From Alteromonas sp. KUL42 (lineage in GTDB: Bacteria > Pseudomonadota > Gammaproteobacteria > Enterobacterales > Alteromonadaceae): 64,000 nt of DNA. A program made the translations under genes and the position numbers. The stretch covers positions 186,001 through 250,000 of the forward strand of contig NZ_BJKK01000002.1 in the NCBI RefSeq assembly GCF_006538325.1. The letters are read 5' to 3'. Each line of letters starts with the position of its first letter. The first letter of the stretch is position 1. The notes beneath the pieces are model-generated. The model saw only the letters and a list, made by a program, of their open reading frames with translations, was not told the origin of the DNA and did not search any database. Below, one piece after another: positions 46,688 through 55,793 of this stretch.

Positions 46688-46715
46688 CCGTCAACGAAAT
46701 GCGCGAGTTAAGTCT

Positions 46716-47609
46716 CTATTTGATCAACCAATTATTGTTCAGGCAAAACTGTAGTTTTTTTGCGTTAATTTTCCCAAGTGGTGCTTCTTGTAATTCAAAG
46801 TAGTGAACGTCGCCAGTTTCATCAAAGAAGTAAGCCCAATTCCTTTTTAGGTATGCTTTCAAAAAGCGCGCATTCGCCGTCCTTCCATCAACCAGAATCA
46901 ATGTGCCTGGTTCCAAAAAAAACTCGAAACGCAATATATCGGCAGACATAGGCATTCTGCATTGGTCTGCCATCGAAAACCCATTTATTTCTGACGTTGA
47001 ACCAAATTGAGAAGGACCATCAAGATAAATTAAATCGGGCGCGATGTTGGGTAGTTTGGTATATATTGTGGCAAAACGATGATCGTACTCAATTAGCTCC
47101 ACAGAGCTTCTAGACAATGATACGTGTGGCGCTAATTCATCGGATAACCGCGCTTGAGTAATGTCCAGAAATCGCTGCTCCTCTTCAATTGAATAAACAT
47201 GAAAATGTTTGTCTGCGCGAAAGTTGTCATGCGAAAAATCACTAAATGACTGACTGAGTATCTGCATCGCATTAGCTAAGATGAGTGTGCTGTAACCACT
47301 ACCAAACTCTAACAGGTTGATTGGCTTTCTAGTCAGCGTTAAGAAATGAAGTCGACAAAGGTCTGCATACTCCGGTTCAAACGGTTTGTCTTGAGACGAA
47401 GCAGTGACCGTTCTTTTTAACTCATTATGATTATTATTTTGCTTATCAACGGCTAAATCGGAAAATAGGCTATCAATTGACAAAGCATCTTTATATCGAG
47501 AGACTTCGCTTGGCATATTGAAGCTATTGAGCGAAAATGTAGAAAGAATATTTTTAAGTTCATGATATTCCGATGAAATACATATGTCGTTAGTGTTCTT
47601 TTTATCCAT
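46716..47609 (-). CDS. SAM-dependent methyltransferase-like protein
   Basis: This protein of about 297 residues has a class I SAM-binding motif LLEFGSGYSTLILANAMQIL, followed by FHVYSIEEEQRFLDITQARL and the DLIYLDGPSQFGSTSEING strand typical of small-molecule methyltransferases. I prefer the ATG at 47609; a GTG at 47711 in the same frame would add 34 residues without a ribosome site. It lies on the reverse strand inside the otherwise forward Leg cluster. A role in O- or N-methylating the sugar is a reasonable guess, but acceptor and product are unknown. Confidence 0.62.
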   Translation of the reverse strand: MDKKNTNDICISSEYHELKNILSTFSLNSFNMPSEVSRYKDALSIDSLFSDLAVDKQNNNHNELKRTVTASSQDKPFEPEYADLCRLHFLTLTRKPINLLEFGSGYSTLILANAMQILSQSFSDFSHDNFRADKHFHVYSIEEEQRFLDITQARLSDELAPHVSLSRSSVELIEYDHRFATIYTKLPNIAPDLIYLDGPSQFGSTSEINGFSMADQCRMPMSADILRFEFFLEPGTLILVDGRTANARFLKAYLKRNWAYFFDETGDVHYFELQEAPLGKINAKKLQFCLNNNWLIK

Positions 47610-47814
47610 TTTTGTTTGCTCGTAATCGGTTATAGTTATAAAGCTAAACAGCGTATCATGAAGCAGTAAGATTATATCACTTAGTGACCTTAAGATTTCG
47701 CTTTTGCACACGATATAGTTTAGTTAGAAAAGGGCAATATAAGCGTTATCGGCAGAAATTTGTAAAAAGTGAACGCCATAGTGCAAAAGGTTAAGGCGTT
47801 CGGTGGAGAGTAAA

Positions 47815-48865
47815 ATGAATAACAACGAATTCGACATTGCGGGGCGCAAGATTGGTTATCACCATCCTCCTTTAGTTATTGCTGAAATAGGCATTAATCA
47901 CAATGGCTCATTGGATGAAGCTAAGCGCCTGGTTGACGCTGCGGTTGGTGCTGGCGCAGAAGTCATTAAGCATCAAACGCATGTCGTTGAAGATGAAATG
48001 ACCAAAGCGGCGAAGCAGGTAATCCCTTCCCATACGAAAGAGTCCATCTATGAGATTATGGAGGCATGCGCCTTATCTGAATCAGATGAGATTGCATTGA
48101 AGGCCTATGTAGAGTCAAAAGGCGCCATTTTTATCAGTACACCTTTTTCACGTGCAGCTGCTGATAGGCTCGAACGTATGGATGTTCAGGCATACAAAAT
48201 TGGCTCAGGGGAGTGTAACAATTATCCATTAATTGAGCACATAGCGTCTTTCGGTAAGCCCATTATCTTGAGTACAGGAATGAACAGTATCGATACTGTT
48301 CGACCGTCGGTTGAAATTATAAGAAAGTTTGGTGTGCCTTTTGCGCTGCTACATTGCACTAATGTATATCCAACGCCGCCAGAGCTCGTTCGTCTTGGTG
48401 CAATGACTGAGTTACAAGATGCTTTTCCCGATGCTGTAGTTGGCCTGTCTGACCATACCATTAATAACTATGCTTGTTTAGGTGCTGTAGCATTGGGGGC
48501 GAGTGTTCTAGAACGTCATTTTACTGATAGTATGGAGAGGCAAGGGCCCGACATAGTGTGTTCAATGGACCCGAAGGCGCTCAGTGAACTTATAGAAGGT
48601 AGTTCGTTTTTTACAAAAGGAGCGTGGCGGCAGCAAAGGTGCAGTAAGTGAAGAAAAGCCGACCATAGATTTCGCTTTTGCATCAGTATGCACGACTAAA
48701 AAAGTTTTACAGGGTGAAGTCTTCACTAAAGATAATTTATGGGTTAAACGCCCTGGAGTTGGCGATTTCAAGGCGGAACGTTTCAATGAAATGCTAGGAA
48801 AAAGAGCGGCACATGACATAGAGAGCGACGAGCTATTGAAAATAGGAGATGTCATTGATGCTTAA
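47815..48865 (+). pseudogene. legI: Legionaminic/sialic acid synthase LegI (NeuB family), frameshifted near C terminus
   Basis: LegI condenses the 6-deoxy diamino mannose with PEP. The frame from the ATG at 47815 reads [74 protein letters not shown] and [20 protein letters not shown], complete for the TIM barrel, then breaks at about 48610 and stops at 48651. One base fewer in the T6 run (48607-48612), or in GG at 48619, restores E-R-G-G-S-K-G-A-V and the SAF domain TIDFAFASVCTTKKVLQGEV to 48865. The intact barrel may keep partial activity, but the SAF domain normally contributes to the dimer active site. Confidence 0.85.
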
Positions 48866-49679
48866 TGTCACGGGGGCAAATGGATTCATCGGTCAAGCTA
48901 TACTTGGTTATTGTGATGCAAATGGTATTGCGGTGCGAGGGTTCTCGAGAACGCCGCCCAAATCACTCAATATTACCCAAGTCGCGGATTATAGTGAGCT
49001 GATTCATATAGTAGAAGGGGAGCCTCTTATTCACTTGGCTGAGTGCAGCGTGGTTGCTCAGTTGCATGATGATTTAGCAAAGCAACAATATGATCTTCTC
49101 GATAAATTATGCCAAGGCAACTTTTCAAAGCTTGTCTATGCCTCTTCAGCCGCTATCTACGATAGTTGCAACCAAGATATACCTGTATCATCAAATGGAT
49201 TTGTTGATACAGTTTATGCAAATGCAAAACGTAGAAACGAAAGCCTAGTGTTGAATCACAAAGGGGGCATAGCAGTGCGGTTGTCCAATGTGATCGGCAA
49301 AGGAATGAACAAGGATACAGTTATACCCACAATACTTTCTCAATTGGGTAGGGATTTGCTCACGGTGTTTACGGTTAAACCAATACGAGACTATGTGTCT
49401 GTAAATGACGTTGCATCGGCATTAACTGTACTTGCGTTGAGTAAAGAAAGTGGCATTTTCCACATAGGAAGTGGTGTTGGACATTCTGTTTCAGATCTAA
49501 TCGAGAGCGCGGCGCGACTTAAAAGCTTACCTTGCCCTGTTATCGAAGAGAGTAAGCCAAGTATTCCCAATTCGCGCATCGTGCTGAATATTTCTGATTC
49601 GCTATCACGCTTAAATTGGCGGCCTTTATATACGCTAGAAGATGCTCTTTTATCACTAATGGAGTGTGAGAATGGGTAG
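48858..49679 (+). CDS. NAD-dependent sugar epimerase/dehydratase
   Basis: This is a 273-residue extended SDR with NAD motif MLNVTGANGFIGQAILGYCD, LIHLAECSVVAQLHDDLAKQ, YASSAAIYDSCNQDIPVSS and a Tyr-x3-Lys in DTVYANAKRRNESLVLNH. PIRDYVSVNDVASALTVLAL is the usual nucleotide-sugar binding part. It is shorter than typical epimerases. The start at 48858 has AGGAG nine bases upstream and overlaps the repaired legI end. It may shape the sugar precursor in the Leg locus; the precise reaction cannot be inferred. Confidence 0.75.
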   Translation: MLNVTGANGFIGQAILGYCDANGIAVRGFSRTPPKSLNITQVADYSELIHIVEGEPLIHLAECSVVAQLHDDLAKQQYDLLDKLCQGNFSKLVYASSAAIYDSCNQDIPVSSNGFVDTVYANAKRRNESLVLNHKGGIAVRLSNVIGKGMNKDTVIPTILSQLGRDLLTVFTVKPIRDYVSVNDVASALTVLALSKESGIFHIGSGVGHSVSDLIESAARLKSLPCPVIEESKPSIPNSRIVLNISDSLSRLNWRPLYTLEDALLSLMECENG

Positions 49680-50871
49680 GCGTATAGCTGTATTTACCGG
49701 TAATCGAGCTGAGTATGGTTTGCTCCGACCTATTATAGAGAAAATACAAAGCGACCCAGACTTGTCTTTACAATTACTTGTAGCTGGAGGCCATCTAGAC
49801 AATAACTTTGGTCGAACGTTGACCGATATTCAGCAAGCTGGTTTTCCCATTTCGGCAGAAATTGCAATAGACCTTAAAAATGATGATTTGTTTTCCACGG
49901 CCGTGGCCGTGGGGGATGGCATTAAGAGTATTGCACACGAATTGGCCAGGTTAAAACCAGATATGCTGATGGTCTATGCAGACCGATTCGAAGGTTTTTC
50001 TGCTGTTATTGCTGCTTCGCAAATGTGTATTCCTGTAGCGCATCTGGAAGGCGGTGACATGACCGAAGGTGGTGCACTAGATGACAGTGTTCGTCATGCC
50101 ATGACGAAGCTAAGTCACCTGCATTTTACAACTAATGAAGTGGCATCTAAAAATGTTATTCAGATGGGAGAAAGCAAAGAGCGCGTGTTTACCGTAGGTT
50201 TGCCTTCGATAGATGCCATAGTTAAAGGCGATTTGGCAAGTAAAGAGGAAATTGCTGAGGCATGGGGGCTTTCTACCAGCAAACCGCTCATAGTGTTTAC
50301 GCAACACTCTGTTACCACCGCATTTGACCAAGCGGAAAATCAAATTCGAGCCTCTTTAGCTGCACTGGAATCTTTCTTGGTTCGGGAAATTCAAGTGTGT
50401 ATTACTTATCCCAATAACGACGCGGGTGGAGCGAGAATTATTGGGGAATTAAAACGTTTTGCTGAAAAGTTTGAAGATAATTTGGTCTTGGTGCCCTCAT
50501 TAGGGGGGAGAATGTATCACGGTATATTAGCGCTAGCACGAAGCATCAATAATAGAGTTGCTTGTGTTGGTAATTCTTCATCAGGTATTAAAGAAACCCC
50601 TATATTTGGATGTCCGACAGTGAATATCGGTAGTAGGCAAGCAGGACGCTTACGAGCGGGCAATGTCATAGACGTTGATTACGATACAAGAGCTATCTCA
50701 ATCGCTATAGAAAAATGTTTGTTTGATGATGCATTCAGACAGCACTGTCAACAAGTAGCTAATCCATACGGTAATGGGCAAGCCGCAAAAAAAATTGTAG
50801 ACGTGCTAAAAAGCGTAAATCTAGATGCCAATTTTGTTGCTAAAAAGCACCATTTTTATGCAGCTGACTAA
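49672..50871 (+). CDS. legG: UDP-N-acetylglucosamine 2-epimerase (hydrolysing), LegG/NeuC type
   Basis: The enzyme hydrolyses and 2-epimerises a UDP-sugar to release the manno sugar for LegI. The protein begins MGRRIAVFTGNRAEYGLLRP, the NeuC signature. It then has LLVAGGHLDNNFGRTLTDIQ, VYADRFEGFSAVIAASQMCI, VAHLEGGDMTEGGALDDSVR and the C-terminal ACVGNSSSGIKETPIFGCPT with NIGSRQAGRLRAGN. Length (399) is normal. ATG at 49672 follows TGGAG and overlaps the preceding stop. Confidence 0.91.
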   Translation: MGRRIAVFTGNRAEYGLLRPIIEKIQSDPDLSLQLLVAGGHLDNNFGRTLTDIQQAGFPISAEIAIDLKNDDLFSTAVAVGDGIKSIAHELARLKPDMLMVYADRFEGFSAVIAASQMCIPVAHLEGGDMTEGGALDDSVRHAMTKLSHLHFTTNEVASKNVIQMGESKERVFTVGLPSIDAIVKGDLASKEEIAEAWGLSTSKPLIVFTQHSVTTAFDQAENQIRASLAALESFLVREIQVCITYPNNDAGGARIIGELKRFAEKFEDNLVLVPSLGGRMYHGILALARSINNRVACVGNSSSGIKETPIFGCPTVNIGSRQAGRLRAGNVIDVDYDTRAISIAIEKCLFDDAFRQHCQQVANPYGNGQAAKKIVDVLKSVNLDANFVAKKHHFYAAD

Positions 50872-50894
50872 ACGACTACAGCTTCTGATTTTGG

Positions 50895-50921
50895 TAATGT
50901 TTTTATTCATGATGCCGATAC
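50895..50921 (+). promoter_or_regulatory. FliA-like promoter before the ptmE-like gene
   Basis: TAATGTTT, 11 bases, GCCGATAC. The -35 matches TAAAGTTT at seven of eight bases and the -10 at seven of eight, with exact spacing. It lies about 100 bases before the GTG start at 51023 and after the legG stop. Confidence 0.6.
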
Positions 50922-51022
50922 TACAAAATGAGGCGATAAAAATGCTTCTGTGTTTTTCCAAGTGTGATTAACATTTACAAAAACTGAGCCTTATTTTTAA
51001 TTGCAAATCATGGGGAAAGATA

Positions 51023-52102
51023 GTGACAAATAGCTACGATTGGAAACGTATTGTTGTTGCGCCTGATACCCCTCTTGGTTCAGCAATTCATCAGCTTGAT
51101 ATTGAAGGTAAACGCAGTTTATTGATTGCCGATGAGAATGACATTCTTCTCGGAATTGTTAGTGACGGTGATGTGCGCCGAGCACTACTCAAAGGGGTTA
51201 GCCTAACAGAGCCTGTTACACGGGTAATGCAAAGTAATCCAAAGGTTGCCACACGCCATTGGAGCGAAGTTCGTCTCCTCTCGTGTATGGAGCAATACCA
51301 ACTTCTCTTTATTCCAATTGTAGACGATCAAAGACGTATATTATCGGTCTCTTTCTTGTATTCACTATTAAGAAAACCGAGATTTGAAAACGCCGTTTGT
51401 TTGATGGCAGGAGGCTTTGGAACACGATTAAGACCACTGACAAATTCTTGCCCCAAGCCCATGTTAAAGTTGGGTAATAAGCCCATTCTGGAATTGATTT
51501 TACAGCGCTTTATTAGAGCGGGTTTTTATCGTTTTTATATATCTACGCATTACATGCCCGAGAAGATAGTTGAGCATTTCGGCGATGGTAGTGAGTGGGG
51601 CGTAGAGATTGCTTATTTGCATGAAGATAAACCGTTAGGCACTGCAGGGGCATTAGGTCTGCTTCCGAAAGATATTATCTCAGAGCCCATGTTTCTTATG
51701 AATGGTGATTTGTTGACAGACATCGATTTTTTGGCTCTGTTGGCGCACCATGATGAACATGGTGGCGAAGCTACAATGTGTGTGCGTGAATACGAGTATC
51801 AAATCCCATTTGGTGTGGTAACTACCGCAGAGCATCAAGTATCTGGCATTGTTGAGAAACCTATACACAAGTATTTTATTAACGCTGGTGTGTATGTTTT
51901 GTCACCGTCATTGGTGAAAAGCATACCGAAAGGGCAAGCGTTAGATATGCCGACATTACTTAGCCAAAAATTAGAGAGTCACGGTCGAATTAATCATTTC
52001 AAAGTAGATCAAGATTGGATTGATATAGGACGCCTTGATGACTTTAAGAAAGCCAGTGCGATGATGGAAGACCTATACTCAGACGGCTGTTTGACAAAGT
52101 AA
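51023..52102 (+). CDS. ptmE: Sugar-1-phosphate nucleotidyltransferase with CBS domains (PtmE-like)
   Basis: This is a 359-residue fusion. Residues of about 1-120 are a CBS pair (RSLLIADENDILLGIVSDGD, VRRALLKGVSLTEPVTRVMQ). From about 128 is a nucleotidyltransferase with LMAGGFGTRLRPLTNSCPKP and MLKLGNKPILELILQRFI, then LMNGDLLTDIDFLALLAHHD and the C-terminal VDQDWIDIGRLDDFKKASA. This architecture is PtmE, which makes GDP-glucosamine for the GDP-linked legionaminic pathway in Campylobacter. It fits LegB being GDP-dependent here. The start codon is GTG. Confidence 0.86.
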   Translation: MTNSYDWKRIVVAPDTPLGSAIHQLDIEGKRSLLIADENDILLGIVSDGDVRRALLKGVSLTEPVTRVMQSNPKVATRHWSEVRLLSCMEQYQLLFIPIVDDQRRILSVSFLYSLLRKPRFENAVCLMAGGFGTRLRPLTNSCPKPMLKLGNKPILELILQRFIRAGFYRFYISTHYMPEKIVEHFGDGSEWGVEIAYLHEDKPLGTAGALGLLPKDIISEPMFLMNGDLLTDIDFLALLAHHDEHGGEATMCVREYEYQIPFGVVTTAEHQVSGIVEKPIHKYFINAGVYVLSPSLVKSIPKGQALDMPTLLSQKLESHGRINHFKVDQDWIDIGRLDDFKKASAMMEDLYSDGCLTK

Positions 52103-52238
52103 ATGTTTTTGTTGAGCGCAAAACACAACACTACTCTGTGAGAAGCACAGCATTTGTTTTTTACAAAGGGTTTAGACACATAGTTTGAATGCCATAAAAA
52201 TTATTAGCTCAAAGGTCTAATTACCTAGGAGAATATAA

Positions 52239-53318
52239 ATGTCAATCAAGATTGGTTTTGCTAATGAACTTGGTGTCAATGCATCACAGATCAGGAAATT
52301 CTATCAAAATCATTGGCAACATAAGATTGCGCTGAGTGATGAAGAGTTTCACAAGTGGCAGTTTGAAAGTGCTGCTGAAAATATGGGAGCTAACAGTTGC
52401 GTAGTCGCACTTAGTGAAAGTGACCTATTAGGCGTGATGGGGCTAAACAAGCGCAAGTTTAATCTTGCTGGTCAATGCCTAAACGGGGCCGAATTGACTA
52501 CTTGGGTTGTAGATCAAAAGAACAGAGGATCTGGCGCTGGAGCCAAAATACTGAAATACATAATGAATAACTTCGATGTGGCATTTGGTATGGGGATATC
52601 AGAAGATGCTCTGCCAATTTATATTCGGTCTGGTTTTCATTACTTGCGGTATATCCCAAGGTATATTCATGTTGTTGATGCAAAAAAAGTACTCGCAATT
52701 TCTGAGCATGCTTCTTACGCACCCAAATTAGTTAGAAATGCATCGGGTAAACAATCAAAGATAGAAGCAGAAAGAATATCTTGGGTGGATCAATCCCTTG
52801 CACCCTACGTTGAAGGTAACCATTTTTCGAGGAGCTTAGATGACTTAATTTGGCGATATGATAAACACCCGTACTTTAAGTATGACACATTTAAAATTAC
52901 AAGTGTTGATGGTGGAATTGGTTATGTTGTACTTAGAGAAGAAATCACAAATGATATAAAAATTTTGCATATCATTGACATACTGGGTCCAGAATCTGTC
53001 TTTGAATACTGTATAGAGTTTGCAGAGTTTTATGCTAAACAAAATGACTTTTGGGCTGTAGATGTATATTCCACACTAAGTCGTCTAAACAAGTTTTTTA
53101 ACCATCGGTCATGGCTGTCTGCAGTTGATTCGTCTTTCATTAATATACCTCATCTTTTTCATCCATTAGAGGTAAGGAAGCCAGCAACTACATCTCTTAT
53201 ATATTGGGCCAAAGATTCAAATGTAAATTTTTTAAACGTATCTGATTTGTACCTTACCAAACAAGACTGCGATCTGGATCGACCGACTATGAACTTTATA
53301 GGGTGTCAAAATGAGTGA
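52239..53318 (+). CDS. GNAT-like acetyltransferase
   Basis: This 359-residue protein has an N-terminal GNAT-type domain: VVALSESDLLGVMGLNKRKF, then AELTTWVVDQKNRGSGAGAK with the acetyl-CoA-binding R/Q-x-x-G-x-G/A pattern in NRGSGAGAKI, and YIRSGFHYLRYIPRYI. The C-terminal half (about 160-359) is unassigned. It starts after TAGGAG and overlaps the next gene by eight bases. Paired with a deacetylase, it may remodel the N-acyl group of a sugar. The two genes read more A+T-rich than the flagellar genes, hinting at separate origin. Confidence 0.65.
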   Translation: MSIKIGFANELGVNASQIRKFYQNHWQHKIALSDEEFHKWQFESAAENMGANSCVVALSESDLLGVMGLNKRKFNLAGQCLNGAELTTWVVDQKNRGSGAGAKILKYIMNNFDVAFGMGISEDALPIYIRSGFHYLRYIPRYIHVVDAKKVLAISEHASYAPKLVRNASGKQSKIEAERISWVDQSLAPYVEGNHFSRSLDDLIWRYDKHPYFKYDTFKITSVDGGIGYVVLREEITNDIKILHIIDILGPESVFEYCIEFAEFYAKQNDFWAVDVYSTLSRLNKFFNHRSWLSAVDSSFINIPHLFHPLEVRKPATTSLIYWAKDSNVNFLNVSDLYLTKQDCDLDRPTMNFIGCQNE

Positions 53319-54243
53319 TCTAACAATTGTGATGTATCATTACGTTAGACCGATTAAGGGCAGTCGATTTCCTGGAATAAAAGGCTTAGAGCTTGAAGGT
53401 TTTAGGAACCAGTTAGACTATATAAGTACAGAGTTCAATGTTGTAAGTACGGAGCAAGTAGTGGATGCCTCTAAGAACGGTTCAAAACTACCACCAAATG
53501 CATGTTGGCTAACTTTCGACGACGGATACAAAGATCACTTTGAATTTGTACTTCCTGAATTAGTTAGTAGAAAATTGGTTGGCGCATTTTTTCCTCCAAG
53601 AGCTGCTATCGAAGAAAACATAGTGTTAGATGTCAACTCAGTCCAACATATTCTTAGCAGTACTCAGTGCATCAGTGGTCTGATTTCTAAGATAAACGAA
53701 TATTGTCGAGTGGCTGGAATGTCGGACAGACAAATTAGCAAATTACATAACAAACTTGCTTTTGCTAATAGATTTGATGACGCGAATACAATTTATGTAA
53801 AGCGAATGCTTCAACATGCCTTACCAGAAACATTGAGAAGCGAAATTGTAAAGCAATTATTTAAAGACATTATTGGCATCAAATTAGAGGAGTTTTCAAA
53901 AGAGCTATACATGACCGTTGAAGAGGTTAAAGTTCTTATAGAACATGGTATGTATGTTGGTAGCCATGGCTCAATGCATTATTGGCTCGATAGAAAATCT
54001 GCTGAAGAGCAAGAAAAAGAAATACAGCATTCTCTAGAGTTTTTAAATGGTGTGGGGGCTTCATTGAAAGACTGGGTGATGTGTTACCCTTATGGAGCTT
54101 ATAACCACGATACTCTCTCTTTACTCAGAAAGTACAAAGCTTCTATAGGTATTACAACTAAGGTTCGCGTAGCTAATTTAAAAATTGACAATCCGCTTGA
54201 ATTGCCGAGGTTAGATACTAATGATCTACCGCAATATCTATAG
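53311..54243 (+). CDS. Polysaccharide deacetylase-family protein
   Basis: This 310-residue protein has the NodB-homology layout: TIVMYHYVRP at the N terminus, the Asp-Asp metal/base motif in CWLTFDDGYKDHFEFVLPEL (about residue 67), the H-x-x-x-H motif in YVGSHGSMHYWLDRKS (about 217) and WVMCYPYGAYNHDTLSLLRK. All catalytic elements are visible. There is no signal peptide, so it likely acts in the cytosol on a sugar intermediate rather than on a wall polymer. It overlaps the acetyltransferase by eight bases and is followed by a 550-base gap. Confidence 0.86.
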   Translation: MSDLTIVMYHYVRPIKGSRFPGIKGLELEGFRNQLDYISTEFNVVSTEQVVDASKNGSKLPPNACWLTFDDGYKDHFEFVLPELVSRKLVGAFFPPRAAIEENIVLDVNSVQHILSSTQCISGLISKINEYCRVAGMSDRQISKLHNKLAFANRFDDANTIYVKRMLQHALPETLRSEIVKQLFKDIIGIKLEEFSKELYMTVEEVKVLIEHGMYVGSHGSMHYWLDRKSAEEQEKEIQHSLEFLNGVGASLKDWVMCYPYGAYNHDTLSLLRKYKASIGITTKVRVANLKIDNPLELPRLDTNDLPQYL

Positions 54244-54634
54244 ACTATTTCTAGACATGCATTTTGAAAAAAAATAAATATTGTATTAAGAAAAAATAGC
54301 ATGCAATGCTTCTGAAGGTTAATCATCGTTCTCACCATATTCCAAACAAACCCAGCCAATTGTCAATGGGGCCATTTACTTACACGTTTATATTTCTAGT
54401 GCGCATTCATTAACCCTACTTTAATGTTGAAAATATTGGCGCACATTTGTCGTAATCAGCGCTGGTTTCCTGATAGTATGTCATTGCTTTTATTATAAGA
54501 ATGGCAATCATTGAGGCACAATACGTGGAAGTGTTTAAGTTGTTGTAACTATGAAAGGTTACTCCGTTAAATGATTTTGTATCCATACCCAATAAGCCAT
54601 TCAACTTTTGGCGAGTATAGTAGCGATATTTGAC

Positions 54635-54672
54635 GTTTAAGGTTAGGGGCTATGTGCCGATAACCTTTAAAC
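54635..54672. repeat. Inverted repeat GTTTAAGGTTA / TAACCTTTAAAC
   Basis: Two arms of 11 and 12 bases pair with a single bulged base around 15 bases. It could be an RNA hairpin or a regulator binding site. It overlaps the FliA-like promoter, so a protein bound here would affect that promoter. No poly-T follows, so it is unlikely to be a terminator. Confidence 0.55.
54637..54663 (+). promoter_or_regulatory. FliA-like promoter before the 54.8-kb sugar module
   Basis: TTAA, 15 bases, and a perfect GCCGATAA -10 box, about 138 bases before the epimerase ATG. It is embedded in the inverted repeat at 54635-54672. Confidence 0.5.
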
Positions 54673-54800
54673 GAATCGATGAGTAAATGACATCGCTGAT
54701 TATCGGGCTGTCTAATTTTAGTTGTAGCGGACTTATCACAAGCAAGTTGAATATTATTACTGCACATAGGCGGTAAATTTAGAATTTAGTGGAACCAAGA

Positions 54801-55742
54801 ATGAAAAAAATACTGGTAACGGGGGCATGTGGATACAAAGGGTCTGTATTGGTCCCCAAATTGCTGAACGAAGGGCATCAAGTTATTGCTATTGATACTC
54901 AGTGGTTTGGAAATTTTCTACCCACACATCCAAACCTTACTGTTGTAAAACACGATGTTCGCTTCACTAACACTATTCCACTTAAAGGTGTAGATACTAT
55001 TATTCACCTTGCGTCTATTGCTAATGACCCTTGTGGCGATCTTAATCCAAAACTGACATGGGAAGTAAGTGCACTTGCCACAATGCAGCTAGCTGACTAT
55101 GCCGTTAGAGCTGGCGTTCAACAATTTATTTACGCCTCTTCGGGAAGTGTTTACGGGATTAAAGATGAAGAGCATGTCACTGAAGAGCTCACGTTAGAGC
55201 CTATTTCAGAATACAATAAAACAAAAATGGTCGCTGAGCGCGTGCTGTTGAGCTATCAAGATAAAATGGCGGTTCAAATTGTACGACCCGCTACGGTATG
55301 CGGCCTTTCTCCCCGTATGCGCTTAGATGTAGCGGTTAATATGCTAACCATGCAAGCAATAAAACGCGGGAAAATTACTGTGTTTGGCGGTAAGCAATCT
55401 CGCCCAAATATTCATATGCAAGATATTACGGACCTGTATTTATTCTTACTTGACCGGCCTGAAGTAACAGGCGTATACAACGCCGGTTTTGAAAATATTA
55501 CGATAGAAGACATAGCGCAAATCCTAGCAGAACGCACAGGTGCTGAAGTGGTATCGACGCCTTCAAACGATCCACGCTCTTATCGCATAAACTCTGATAA
55601 ATTATTGGCAACAGGGTTTAAGCCCAAATACACCGTCGCTGATGCTATAGAGCAAATTATAGAAGCTTATAACAACAAAGAGTTAGAAGAAAAGGACCGC
55701 TGGTACAACCTTAAGTGGATGGAAGCAAATTGTTTGGCATAG
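54801..55742 (+). CDS. NAD-dependent epimerase/dehydratase
   Basis: This is a 313-residue extended SDR with ILVTGACGYKGSVLVPKLLN, a variant Gly motif. It then has IIHLASIANDPCGDLNPKLT, FIYASSGSVYGIKDEEHVTE, a Tyr-x3-Lys in SEYNKTKMVAERVLLSYQ and RPATVCGLSPRMRLDVAVNM. The A-N-D-P-C and P-R-M-R-L-D segments recall epimerases of heptose or deoxyhexose pathways. The ATG at 54801 follows GGAACCAAGA. An in-frame GTG at 54789 is possible. It is the first gene of the third sugar module. Confidence 0.78.
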   Translation: MKKILVTGACGYKGSVLVPKLLNEGHQVIAIDTQWFGNFLPTHPNLTVVKHDVRFTNTIPLKGVDTIIHLASIANDPCGDLNPKLTWEVSALATMQLADYAVRAGVQQFIYASSGSVYGIKDEEHVTEELTLEPISEYNKTKMVAERVLLSYQDKMAVQIVRPATVCGLSPRMRLDVAVNMLTMQAIKRGKITVFGGKQSRPNIHMQDITDLYLFLLDRPEVTGVYNAGFENITIEDIAQILAERTGAEVVSTPSNDPRSYRINSDKLLATGFKPKYTVADAIEQIIEAYNNKELEEKDRWYNLKWMEANCLA

Positions 55743-55793
55743 TCAATCATATAGAATTTAGTAATAACTAATCCATTGCTTTAAGGAGAGAAT

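Larger units (their letters stand above)
54244..54800. other. Intergenic region before the 54.8-kb sugar module
   Basis: About 560 bases, A+T-rich, with several short reverse-strand frames (62-86 codons) that match nothing I know. Near its end it holds an inverted repeat at 54635-54672 that overlaps a FliA-like promoter. It may contain a decayed gene, but I cannot identify one. Confidence 0.45.

Noticed and set aside
54567..54767. Possible 66-codon reverse gene before the third sugar module
   Set aside because: No ribosome site, no homologue I recognise, and it overlaps the inverted repeat and promoter-like sequence.
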